A stretch of 64,000 nucleotides of DNA from Mesomycoplasma ovipneumoniae ATCC 29419 (GTDB lineage: Bacteria; Bacillota_I; Bacilli_A; Mycoplasmatales; Metamycoplasmataceae), in the NCBI RefSeq assembly GCF_028885435.1, contig NZ_CP118522.1:930001-994000 (forward strand), written 5' to 3'. The notes beneath the pieces are model-generated. The model was not told the DNA's origin and ran no database searches. It saw only the letters and a list, made by a program, of their open reading frames with translations. Of this stretch, positions 8,661 to 20,300 are shown piece after piece. Position 1 is the stretch's first letter. Each line of letters begins with the position of its first letter. The translations under genes and the position numbers were made by a program.

Positions 8661-9788
8661 TTATTGAAACTCTTTTAGCCATTTTGCTTTGACTTTATCT
8701 TTTATTTGGCTAAAAACTTGGTTGAGTTCGTTTTTTTGTCGACTGTTAAATTCAGGAACATAAAAAACTAATTTTACCCGTAAATCACCGATTATTCGTT
8801 GATTTTGGGGATCAGGCGCACCTGCTCGGGCAATAATTACCGTCTGACCTGATTTATAATGACTATAAAGCTGTAAACTTTTCATTCCAGTTGGACTAGG
8901 AACCTCAACTTTATTTTCATTAATAATATCAACTATCGAAACTGGCATCTCTACATGAATGTCATTCCCTGATCTTGAAAAGTATTTGTGCGGGCGGACA
9001 TTAATTTCAATATTTAGATCCCCAGAAGGTCCACCTTTATGACCAGGGCCACCAAATCCTGCAACCCGAATGAACATTCCGTCTCTAATTCCGGCGGGAA
9101 TTGAAATTTCGATTTCTTCTTTGGTTTCAATTATTGTTTTTCCACGGCACTTTTTGCAACTTTTTGTAACAGTTTTTCCACTACCTGAACACACCGAGCA
9201 AGTTGTTTGGTTTTGCATACGGCCAAATCCGGGAATGTTAATAACTTCGGTTTGAACACCTTGTCCATGACAGTTGGAGCAAGTTTTTATGTCTGAATCA
9301 GAATTTGCACCTGTACCTTTACACTGGTCACACTGAGAATATTTAGTGAGCTTTTGGCTGACTTTTGTTCCTAAAATTGACTCAATAAAGCTAATATAAA
9401 TTCGGGCGGTTAAATTTTCACCTTTTAAAGGGCCGCTATATTTTTGGCTTCGCCTTGAGCCGCCAAAGCCAAAACCCGAAGTAAAACTTGAAAAAATATC
9501 AGCAAAATCAAAACCGCCAAATCCAGAAAAACCACCGCCGGCTTGTTGATCAAATGCAGAATGGCCATAACGGTCATACTGACTTCTTTTTGAATCATCA
9601 GAAAGAATTTCGTAAGCTTCTTGAATTTCTTTGAATTTTTCTTCGGCCTGTTTTTGTTCTTCAGCAGATTTTTTTGTGTTTTTATCAGGGTGGTAAATAT
9701 TAACTAAGTTTCGATAGGCTTTTTTAATATCAGATAATGTTGCGTTTTTGTCAATTCCTAAAGTTTTATAGTAATCTTGTTTTGCCAT
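8661..9788 (-). CDS. dnaJ: chaperone DnaJ (Hsp40)
   Basis: A 375-residue protein in full DnaJ layout: an N-terminal J domain with HPD (residues 34-36), a Gly/Phe-rich linker (GGGFSGFGGFDF), a zinc-finger domain with four Cys repeats (CDQCKGTG, CSNCHGQG, CSVCSGSG, CKKCRGKT; the last lacks the final Gly) and two substrate-binding beta domains. It stimulates DnaK ATPase activity and delivers unfolded clients. It is 154 bases downstream of dnaK, separated by two hairpins, so it may be expressed by read-through or from its own weak promoter. No second CIRCE is seen before it. Confidence 0.97.
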   Translation of the reverse strand: MAKQDYYKTLGIDKNATLSDIKKAYRNLVNIYHPDKNTKKSAEEQKQAEEKFKEIQEAYEILSDDSKRSQYDRYGHSAFDQQAGGGFSGFGGFDFADIFSSFTSGFGFGGSRRSQKYSGPLKGENLTARIYISFIESILGTKVSQKLTKYSQCDQCKGTGANSDSDIKTCSNCHGQGVQTEVINIPGFGRMQNQTTCSVCSGSGKTVTKSCKKCRGKTIIETKEEIEISIPAGIRDGMFIRVAGFGGPGHKGGPSGDLNIEINVRPHKYFSRSGNDIHVEMPVSIVDIINENKVEVPSPTGMKSLQLYSHYKSGQTVIIARAGAPDPQNQRIIGDLRVKLVFYVPEFNSRQKNELNQVFSQIKDKVKAKWLKEFQ

Positions 9789-9855
9789 AAAATTGACATT
9801 TCCTTTTTTAAATTTAAAAACTTTTTTATTATTTTGGGAAAAATAATAAAAATTT

Positions 9856-9879
9856 AAGACTTTTTAAAGCAAAAGTCTT
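9856..9879 (-). terminator. hairpin between dnaK and dnaJ
   Basis: Perfect 9-bp inverted repeat AAGACTTTT-gcttta-AAAAGTCTT on the minus strand, followed by A/T-rich sequence (AAATTTTTATTATTTTT). It is the second hairpin after dnaK and could be a weak terminator or an mRNA-stabilising element in front of dnaJ. Confidence 0.5.
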
Positions 9880-9891
9880 AAATATTAATAT

Positions 9892-9923
9892 AAAAAAGAC
9901 ACACCGCCAAAAAGCAAGTGTGT
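9892..9923 (-). terminator. rho-independent terminator after dnaK
   Basis: ACACAC (9918-9923 read on minus), a 13-nt loop, GTGTGT, then C and a run of six T on the minus strand. It begins about 20 bases after the dnaK stop. The six-pair stem and long loop suggest a leaky terminator that could reduce dnaJ expression relative to dnaK. Confidence 0.7.
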
Positions 9924-9942
9924 TTTTTATAAATTTTAGGTT

Positions 9943-11757
<1,815 letters not shown>

Positions 11758-11803
11758 TTAAAAAAATAAGAATAAAATTTGTCTTTTTTGTTTGACAACA
11801 AAT

Positions 11804-11809
11804 AGTATA
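11804..11809 (-). promoter_or_regulatory. dnaK -10 box
   Basis: TATACT on the minus strand, with TTGTGA 16 bases upstream as -35. The -35 box lies within the CIRCE operator, so repressor binding would block RNA polymerase. Confidence 0.65.
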
Positions 11810-11818
11810 ACATATTTT

Positions 11819-11845
11819 TTGGCACTCACAAGCAAAAAGTGCTAA
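11819..11845 (-). promoter_or_regulatory. CIRCE operator for HrcA at dnaK
   Basis: Minus-strand TTAGCACTT, nine-base spacer, GAGTGCCAA: the CIRCE consensus TTAGCACTC-N9-GAGTGCTAA with two changes, still a near-perfect inverted repeat. It overlaps the -35 region of the dnaK promoter. This implies an hrcA gene elsewhere in the genome and heat-shock control by repression. Confidence 0.93.
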
Positions 11846-11909
11846 TTTTTTTTAAAGAAATAAAAAAGGCAATAAATTCAAGGGTTTTTTTGAACTTAAA
11901 TTAAAAATT

Positions 11910-12221
11910 TTAAAGTTCTTTTAGTTGACTTTCGATATTTTTCTCAACTTTTTTCATCGCTTTTATTTTATAAATTCCGATAAAAAAAGAAACTAAAAAA
12001 ACTATTGCAATTACAGCTGACAATAATGCTATTGCAAGTCAAGTTGCCTCGACAAATTCGGTTCGAAATCCTTCATCGCCATTGACTTGAAGTATATAAT
12101 AAGTCAAAAGGCCGATAAAAACAAGTAAAAAGGTGAAAAAAAGTGCTAAAAAAATTTTGCTAACTTTTTTGATCTGTTTTATTTTAGGTTCTGCCGTTCT
12201 TTTATAGGATTCAAAATCCAT
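11910..12221 (-). CDS. small two-span membrane protein, unknown
   Basis: A 103-residue protein from ATG 12221 to TAA 11910, with a UGA Trp at 12039. There are two hydrophobic helices (IFLALFFTFLLVFIGLLTYY, residues about 23-42, and LLSAVIAIVFLVSFFIGIY, about 66-84) with a charged loop between (VNGDEGFRTEFVEAT). It ends with a basic/acidic tail (KKVEKNIESQLKEL). The gene has a purine-rich Shine-Dalgarno (GGAGGAA) and is transcribed divergently from uvrC. No family recognised. Confidence 0.65.
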
Positions 12222-12331
12222 ATTCTTCCTCCAAGTAATCCAATAGTTTAAATAATAATTATATCAAATTTTTGCTAAATCATAACAGTATTTGAAAAAA
12301 TTAATTATAATTTTATTATTAGAGGACTATT

Positions 12332-13912
12332 ATGGAAAATTTTGACCAACTAATTAAGAGTACAAATCTGCCTAAAAAAACAGGTGTTTACCGTTTTTAT
12401 GATGAAAATAGTTCACTTTTATACGTTGGCAAAGCAAAAAATTTGCACTCAAGAGTCAATCAATATGCAAAAGGGTCAACAAATTCTTATAAAACTTTCT
12501 TGCTAATACAAAAAATTAGAAAAATTGAATATGACATTGTTGCTAACGAAAAAGAAGCACTAATCCTTGAAAAAGAATATATTAGCAAATATCAGCCAAT
12601 TTATAATATCAAACTAAAAGATGACTCTGGATATCCTTATATAAAATTAGAATTAATTAAGCAATTAAAAATTACGCTCGTTTATAAAGTTCCTAGAAGG
12701 AAAAATGATCCAAATGTCTTTTTTTATGGCCCTTTTCCAAGTAAAAAATACGCTTTTGCCTTAAAAAAGTTTCTTGAAAGCCAAGCCTTATATGAAAAAG
12801 GTGAAAAAGCCTCTAATCAAGATGTAGAATTTTTTCGACAAAAGTTCCTTTTTTGCAAAAATTTACTGCAAAAAAGGAACGAAATCGCACTTCTTGAGGA
12901 AAAATTAGAAGCTGCTAAGCAAAATTTTCACTTTGAACTGGCCCAAGAATATTTTGATGCTATCAGTGGACTTAAAAATGCAAGAAGTCAAGAGCAAAAT
13001 ATTGACCTAAATAACGCAGAAAATCTTGATTTTCTTTGTTTTTCTAGTCTTGATTCTGACTCTTTGGTTGTCAGTTTTGCCTTTTACCGAAACGGTATTT
13101 TTTTATCAAACAAGCATTTTTATCTCGAAATTGTTCTAAATACTTTTGAGACTTTAGTTAATTTTTTAAATTCATACTATAAAAATCATATTTCGCCTGA
13201 CAAATTAATAGTTGATTTTAGCCTTGATAAATATTTGGATTTTTTTGACAGCAAAATTAAGCTAAAAATTGCAAAAAGTAAACAATATAAGCAAATTTTG
13301 GACAATTTAAAGGAAAATCACTTTGATTTTATCGCTAGTCAAGCTAAAAATCAAAATAAAGTCCAAAATTTTGAAATTTTGGAATTAATTAAGCAAAATC
13401 TGAAAATAAAAAGTGCCAACAAAATAATGGCAATAGACAATTCTTTTTTAACTTTTGTACAAAATGTTGAAAAAACTGCCCAAAAAACAGAAAAAAATTT
13501 CCCAACAACAGGAATTATTTTCTACATCGATGGATCATATGAGCCTAGTTATAGTCGTTTTTTTAATTTTTCCGGGTCTAAAAAGGGCGACACGAACTAT
13601 ATGAAACAAGGGTTTGAAAAATACTTTAAAATTAAAAACTCGCTTAAACCCGATGTAATTTTGGTTGACGGCGCAAGTAATCAAGTCAACGTGATTGCAA
13701 GTGTTCTAAAAAATATCGGAATTCAGGCACCTATTTTTGGACTTGTTAAAAATAAAAAGCACAAAACTAGCCATATAATTGACCAAAAAGGAAAAATTGT
13801 AAAACTTGACCAAAAAGTTTTTAATTTTTTTCAAAATGTACAAGAAAAAGTTGATATGTTTGTAAAATCAAAAATGAAAAAAAATACACTAAAAAGTCTA
13901 TTGCATGAATAA
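12332..13912 (+). CDS. uvrC: UvrABC excinuclease subunit C, short form
   Basis: A 526-residue protein. It has the GIY-YIG nuclease at the N-terminus (GVYRFYDE...LLYVGKAKNL, residues 18-38), which makes the 3' incision; a UVR helix pair (LEEKLEAAKQNFHFELAQEY, about 190-209) that contacts UvrB; and an RNase H-like domain with VDGASNQVNV (about 448-457) for the 5' incision. The protein ends at SLLHE, right after that domain, and lacks the tandem helix-hairpin-helix found in roughly 600-residue UvrC proteins. AGAGG precedes the ATG, and TATAAT is at 12306-12311. It is followed by repeat element A. Confidence 0.95.
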   Translation: MENFDQLIKSTNLPKKTGVYRFYDENSSLLYVGKAKNLHSRVNQYAKGSTNSYKTFLLIQKIRKIEYDIVANEKEALILEKEYISKYQPIYNIKLKDDSGYPYIKLELIKQLKITLVYKVPRRKNDPNVFFYGPFPSKKYAFALKKFLESQALYEKGEKASNQDVEFFRQKFLFCKNLLQKRNEIALLEEKLEAAKQNFHFELAQEYFDAISGLKNARSQEQNIDLNNAENLDFLCFSSLDSDSLVVSFAFYRNGIFLSNKHFYLEIVLNTFETLVNFLNSYYKNHISPDKLIVDFSLDKYLDFFDSKIKLKIAKSKQYKQILDNLKENHFDFIASQAKNQNKVQNFEILELIKQNLKIKSANKIMAIDNSFLTFVQNVEKTAQKTEKNFPTTGIIFYIDGSYEPSYSRFFNFSGSKKGDTNYMKQGFEKYFKIKNSLKPDVILVDGASNQVNVIASVLKNIGIQAPIFGLVKNKKHKTSHIIDQKGKIVKLDQKVFNFFQNVQEKVDMFVKSKMKKNTLKSLLHE

Positions 13913-13949
13913 AATAATTTAAAATTTTTTGAAATTAAAAAAATTTAAA

Positions 13950-13976
13950 TTTATGGTTTTTTGCTTTTAAGTTTGT
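13950..13976. repeat. 27-bp direct repeat, left flank of element A
   Basis: These 27 bases (starting TTTATGG) recur with three mismatches at 14413-14439, where they are the last codons of the SGNH-like gene. On the minus strand this copy still reads DKLKSKKP-stop, a decayed duplicate of that gene's DKLKSKKS-stop. Confidence 0.7.
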
Positions 13977-14120
13977 CCCAAGTTTACCTGTTTGATGACA
14001 AAAATTCACTTTTTAGTGGATATAAATATGAAAAAATACCGGTAAATCCGGGTTTTTTGACGCTAAAACCTTAATTTTTATAGTTTTAAAATTAAGATTT
14101 TGCAAAAAAAAAAAAAAATG

Positions 14121-14148
14121 CTTGGTCTAGGAAAAAATTATGTTATAA
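14121..14148 (+). promoter_or_regulatory. element A promoter (-35 TTGGTC, -10 TATAAT)
   Basis: TTGGTC at 14121-14126 and TATAAT at 14143-14148, spaced 16 bp, directly after a 14-base A tract (14104-14117). The same pair with the same spacing is kept in copies B and C, although the spacer itself varies. This conservation is the strongest promoter signal in the window. Confidence 0.75.
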
Positions 14149-14205
14149 TAAATCTCACTAAGAATAAATTAATAAATTTTGAGATAGAATTAAGGGGGAA
14201 TTAGT

Positions 14206-14220
14206 TATGTTTTTGCTATA
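14206..14220 (+). CDS. micro-ORF MFLL in element A
   Basis: ATG TTT TTG CTA TAA preceded by AAGGGGG nine bases upstream, about 52 bases after the expected transcription start. Copy B encodes the same MFLL with a perfect AAGGAGG; copy C encodes MFFVVLK. The strong ribosome-binding site suggests translation, but the peptide is so short that a leader-peptide or ribosome-loading role for the downstream structured RNA is likelier than a functional peptide. The start of a decayed longer gene is the alternative. Confidence 0.4.
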
Positions 14221-14412
14221 AAAAAATCAGAAAATGCGAATTTTTCCATTATATTTTTAAATATGATGGTATGTCTTAAATTTACCCGTTTAGAAATCTA
14301 CAAATTTAGGGCTTTTGGTTATTGTTCTTTTAAAACTTCATATATTTTTTTAGGCTCAACGTAAATAAAAACGAGTTTTCTATTTGCATTGAGTTTAAAT
14401 AGTAGTTGTTTT

Positions 14413-14439
14413 TTTATGACTTTTTGCTTTTGAGTTTGT
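14413..14439. repeat. 27-bp direct repeat, right flank of element A
   Basis: Contains the final codons and stop of the minus-strand SGNH-like gene. Near-identical to 13950-13976 on the other side of element A. Confidence 0.7.
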
Positions 14440-17269
14440 CTAATAAGTGATTAAAATCTAAATTATTTTCTAATTTTTTGTCTATTTGTTTGATAAAACC
14501 GTTGTTTTTCGTTAGCTCAATTTTGGTATTATATTCAATAGTTAATTCAGAAATAACCTCAAAAACAGAGTCAATTAGCTTTTTAAAATAATTTGACTGA
14601 TTGGTTTGGTCAAGTTTCTCAAGAAATTCGTGTGGCAAAATTTTAGCAAAAAGAGACTTAAGTGCATCTAAAACTTTGGTGTTGTTAAGGTTTTGTTCAA
14701 TAAACTTATACAAAATTGGCTTTAATTTTTGGGAATTATTAGATAATAAATTAAAAATTATACCGTATAAATCGTGACTATTTTGATATTTATAGTTATT
14801 AACCAAGAAAACATCGTCCATAATTGCACTAATTAAATCATTTAATTCTTTAAAGTTGTCTTGTGCCAGGAAATCTGAAAAAGACTCAAAAATTAAATTT
14901 AAAGCCTGATAATTCTCAGAATTTTTGTCAAGAATAAAACTTAAATTAATTTTTGAAATAAATGGTAAAAATTTGCCAAGCAAAGACTTAACAGAATCTA
15001 GTTGTTTAGCTGAAGGTGAAAAAGAGATAATATCTTGGAAAAGATTATAAATATTTGCCTTATCTTTGATAAAATCACTAACTTTATTGGTTAAATTAGA
15101 AAGAATATTCGAAAAGAAAGAAAAATCGGTCTGATTATTGCTTACACCACTTTTTATTCCAAAAATAACTTCATTAGATAACAAATCAATTAAATTTTTG
15201 AAAGTTTTAGTATTAACTAATATGTCGCTAACGCTTGTAATCAAAGTTATAAGCGAATTTATGTCTTCTTTTTCAATATTAAAGCCAAATTGAGTTGATA
15301 AAGTCTCAAAAATAGCATTCAAAAAATTAGGTCTTTTAAGAGCTTCTATTACAAAATTTTTAATAAAAGCGACTGATTTATTGTAATTATTTGAATTTTG
15401 TAAAAATAAATACAATACTTGACTAAAAGATTTAGCTGATACATAATCTTGATTATTGTTTATTAGTTCTGTAAAAATAAAAGTGACAAATTTTTGAACT
15501 GAATTAAATTGAAATACTTCTTTTATTACTTGCTGGATATTTTCTTGAGTTGAAATTGAGCTAACTAATAATTTAGAAATTGCCGGTTGGTTAAATAGTA
15601 AATTATAAAATAAATTAACTGTTTTAGTGTGGTGGCTCTGAACATATTCGCTAGACAAAATTTCCTTTAAAAGTCCGAGAATATTTTCCTGAGAAAGGGA
15701 TTTTTCTTTCAAAAAACTTAATAAATCAGGGGATGTTTTTGTTTGGTTTGATGCAGATAAGTCAGAACTTTCTTGGTCTAAATTGTCATCAGATTCATTT
15801 TGTTCAACATTTTGGGTAGCAGAATTTGCAATAAATTGCTGAGCATACTGTGTTAAATTTGTGAAAAAATCACTTTTTAAAATTACTTCAACAACGTTAT
15901 TGAATGCTTCAAAATTTGGTTGAGATCTATTGGAAAAAGTGTTAATTAAATCTTTAAATACGTTGACAATATCGCTCTGTTCAGAATCAAAAAAGCCAAC
16001 AAATTGAGTCAAAGCACTGGCATAATTTGCTGATTCTGGCTGCTGAAATGAAATTGTATGTAGATCTTTGATGCTTTTTTCTTCAAAACTAGAATTTTCA
16101 TTAATAAAATTTTGAAGCGAACCGTTAACAGTGATTTTTTCTAAAATTTCCTTGTTGGAGCCAAAATCTAGTTGTTGAGAATCTAAGTTATTAGCAGAAA
16201 AATTAGTTAGTAAAATTTCATCGTTTTCATCGCGTTTTGTAGATTTATTAAGACTTTTTGGGGACAAAGCTAATGAAATGATTAAATTTTGGGCTATTTG
16301 TTTGTTAGCTTTTATTTGAGGTCTGAAATCTAAATTTGTATCAAAAAACGGGTCTGATTTTCCATCTCAAGATTTTTCGAAAAATGGATTTATGAAATTA
16401 ACGCCCATTTGTTGTGAGACTTCTTTTATTTCATCGTTTAGACGACTTACTGAAAGTAAATTAGGTTCAAATTCTAGCAAATAATTTTTAAGTAAATCAT
16501 TTAAAAATTTATCAATTTTTGTATGTTCATTATAATATCCAATTAAATTTATGTAAGTTTCAGGATTAATATTTTTAATTAAAGTTATTAACCTTTTCAA
16601 GTTATGCTTAATTTTTACAAATGCGTAATTAATATTTGTTGCTATTGTCTCGTATGAATTTTGGGATGTATTACCTGAAAGAACATTGTCAAAAAAAGTA
16701 CTATTAAATGTATTAAGAAAGTCCTTAAAACCAATTGAAATTGTAATTAAATTAGCGTTTCGGATTTCATTTCTTAAGTTTGAAAAATCGCCACTAAAAT
16801 TTTCAAATACTGAGCGAATTGTGTCGGCAAAATTTGAAGAATTGTAAGTTTGGCTCCTTAAATTAACAAGATTTTCATCACTTATAATATTATTTTTTGG
16901 ATCAAGAAGATAAATTCAATCTGAAATTGAGGAATTATTTAGTGCTAAATTTTTAAAAGATTTTACAGAATTAGGTTGAATACTTTGGGCAAAATTGGCG
17001 AAAAAAGCAGGAAAAGAGATCCCGCTAATAGAACCGTCAGTCATTTTTCCGCGGCCGTCAAGATTACTTTCTCAATCAAAACCTGAGCTAAGCGAATCGC
17101 CTAATGCTAAATATTTTAATTCTTTTAACAACCCAGTTTCTGATTTTTTCAACAAATTTGGTGATAAATTAGTATTTTTTGCACTAAAAACAACTGCGCT
17201 TGAAATAATTCCAGCGTATAAGAGAAATGGTGTGGATGTTTGAAAGAGAATTTTTAAAGCTTTTTTCAT
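14414..17269 (-). CDS. large SGNH-hydrolase-like surface protein, active site degraded
   Basis: A 951-residue protein from ATG 17269 (GAGG nine bases upstream) to TAA 14414, reading through UGA codons including 17072 and 16367. The N-terminus MKKALKILFQTSTPFLLYAG is a signal sequence or anchor without a lipobox Cys. Residues about 53-65 (LALGDSLSSGF) are the GDSL block with the nucleophile Ser. Block III, normally GxND, reads SIGFKD (about 181-186). The final block, normally DxxHP, reads DTNLDFRP (about 307-314), so the catalytic His is missing. Residues 330-951 are a long, polar, helical region with no recognised domain. The protein is likely exported. It may be a former lipase/esterase now used as a surface protein. 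Confidence 0.8.
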
Positions 17270-17378
17270 TAGACCAAACCTCAATATTTAAAGATAAATT
17301 ATACCACATGAGCACTAAAAACGTATGTTTTTCACTTAATAATGTAATTTTAATGATTTTTTTGAAAAAAGGGAAAAA

Positions 17379-20300
17379 TTAAGGATTTACTAAGGAAAAA
17401 GTTTCTCCTTTGTTTTCAAAAATTATTTTATCATCAAGTAATTTTTGAAAACATTGATCTAAATAGTCGCGAGTCTTTTTCTTTAGGAAAGAAAAATCGG
17501 TTACTTCGAGAATTAATGAATATATATCCTCTTTTGAAATTGATTTAGTTTTTTGAATTATTGTTATAATCAAATCCTTAATTTCAAAATAATGTATTTC
17601 TCTTATTGGTCTTTTTGGTTCAAGGAAAAAATTATATTTTGTTACATTTTTTAAAAAATAATGCGATGGACTTTCAAAAATAACGTTGTTTTCTATAAAA
17701 TTATGTGCAATTTTCACGCTTTTTGCTTTTATAGAGTTGGTAATTTTTGAATTTCCGTTTAATCAAAGGACAATTTTTTGGTGTTCTAGCTTACTGAGAA
17801 TTTTAACTCTTTTAAAAATTTCCTCAAAAAAAGAATATTCGGTTTTAGTTTGATTTCATAAGTCAGTCAAATTTTCATCCGTAAATAAAAATCTTTTTTC
17901 AAAAAAGGACCTAAAATCAATTGGTTGCCTTTTTTTAACAATAGCTAATGGGGCGCTAAGTTGTTCAGCTGTTTTTGGCAATAAATCAGAAGGATTTTCT
18001 TCAACACCCAGCGGTTTTTCTTCTTGAGATTTAAGTTTTTTTATTATTTTTTTTATTTTTTTAAGTTGACTGCCTCTATTTTGGAATCAATCTAGTGATC
18101 AAATTCTAAGGATATTTCAACCGCGAGACATAAGGACATTTTTTCACAAAATTTCACGATCACGGGCGTTTTTATGCTTTAAATAACCAGACCCATCGCA
18201 TTGAATTCCTAGTAAATAACTATTTTCATTTTGCGGATTTAAGACTGCTAAATCGATTTTGTAATCTGAATATCCGACGTTTTTTACAACTTTTAGGCCC
18301 ATATTGGTTAATTCTTTGTAGACAGAATCTTCAAAACTTACTTGTGATTCTGAAGTATTATCCGGTTTGTTTTCTACAAACAAATTATGTTTAGCAATTT
18401 CTAGATATTTTTTAAGAAAACTTGCACCACGTGTGCGGACTTTTTCTAAATCAATTTGCTCAGGATCAAGTGATGTAACCATTATTGTTGAATATTTTGC
18501 CCGAGTAAAGGCAACATTTAGACGTCTGTAACCATTTTTTTGGTTAATGGCTCCAAAATGAAGTGAAACTTTGTTTTGCTCATTAGGACCAAAATTTAAT
18601 GAAAAAATGATTATATCGCGCTCGTCACCTTGAACTGATTCAATATTTTTGACAAAAATTTCGGTAGATGATTCATCGCTAAAAAACTGGGAAAAATAAG
18701 GCTTATTTGCTTTAAATTTTTCTAATTTTGATGAAATGAGGTTTCGCTGTACTGAATTAGTTGTAACAATTCCTATCGAAAATTTGTTTTGATATTTTGT
18801 AAGAATTTGGTCTAATATTTCAATAACAGTATCTGCTTCTTTTTCATTTCTTCGCTCTTTATAAAGCGCATTTTCAACTTTTACAAGCTTAATACCTTGT
18901 AAATCATGAGGTTTTTGACTTGTTGGAAAAGTGACTAAATCATTATTATAAATTTCAATGTTAGAAGGTTGAATCAATTCTTCAAACTTTGAGCGATAAT
19001 GTCATGTTAGTCTGTAAGATTTTAGAAATGTTTGACTGACATCAAGAATTGAGAGATAATCTGAAACATTGAAGTCGGTAAAATCAGATTCTTCATCCTC
19101 GGTTTCAGGAATTGTGTCAAAAAAATTTGTTGGGGGCATTTGCTCTTTGTCACCAGCAATTATATATTGTTTTGCGCGGACAATTGCTCCAATTGCGCTT
19201 TCGGGTTTTACTTGTGAAGCCTCATCAAAAATAACAAGATCAAATTCCATATCACTATTTTTAATGTAGGAACTTACTGAGAGCGGCGACATCATCAAAC
19301 AGGGCTTTAATTTTCTTAATAAATTCGGAATTCTGACAAAAAGTTCGTGAAATGGCATTAAACGTCGAGATTTATTAGCTTCTTGTCTTAAAATCCTAAT
19401 TTCTGGAGTATATTCAGAAACTGAGTCAATTTGGGGAATTTTTTCAAGAAGAATGGCATCAACTCTTTTTGCCGACAGCAAATCTAATTTTTCTTGGGCA
19501 AGCTCGAATTTATTTTGATTTGAACTTAGTGTTTGTCAGTCATAATTATGAAATTCAGTGCTAATTATTTGATCTATTAAAATTTTGTAAAATTTTTTTG
19601 CAAAAGTTTTATAAAAATCAATGTCTAAGTTTGCCTCAATTGCTTTATTTATAAAATCGTCAATTCCAAAATCAGATAAAAGGGAAATATTGGCGTTAAT
19701 TTGGGCAATTTCATGAATTTTGTCGATTTTATATAGTTTTGTCTGAAGATTGTTTTCAAATTTTTTCTTTTCTAAAAAGTTAAAATTAACCTCTTTTGAA
19801 TCAAATTCAAGCGAAAATTTTCGCCAAATATCAACAAATTGACTGACAGGTTCAAATAATTTTTTATTCAAAAGCTCTCTTGTATATTTTGAATCAAGGA
19901 AAAAATCAACAAATTGCTTGTCTTGAACTTTTATTTTTGTTGTATCATTCAAGATTTTTAACTTTTTATAAAACTTTAATTGATAAAAATTTGACTGGAT
20001 TTGGCTAGGATTTGTTTCACCAGGTTTGAACAAAAGGGTTGAAAGCCATTTTTCAAGCGAGATTTTTTTGTTTTTTAAGGTAATAATTTCTGATGAGTTT
20101 TCAAGAAAAGTTGTGTCAGAAAAATCTTTCTTAAAATACGGAGTTAATTTTTGTTTAATTTTTTTGTATCTAAAGTCTAAAAATTTAAGTTTTTTATTGA
20201 GATGATCTTCAATAATTTGACAACACTCTTTGATAGGAACGTCTAAAGGAATTTGCTTAAAATGAACGTAAAGTTTTTTTTCTAAGTCTGAAATTTCTGA

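Larger units (their letters stand above)
13977..14412. mobile_element. interspersed repeat element A (about 436 bp)
   Basis: Reverse-complement copy, relative to B and C, of the family. Starting at 13977 it shows the terminal CCCAAGTTTACCTGTTTGAT, TTCACT-tttt-AGTGGA, a CCGG-taaat-CCGG hairpin with six T (also a plausible uvrC terminator), a 14-A tract, promoter, micro-ORF and hairpins. It ends at the segment corresponding to base 51633 of B and so lacks B's outermost 110 bp with the second terminal inverted repeat. Direct repeats of 27 bp abut both sides (13950-13976 and 14413-14439). It fills the whole space between uvrC and the SGNH-like gene; no protein-coding gene longer than the micro-ORF is apparent. 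Confidence 0.65.
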
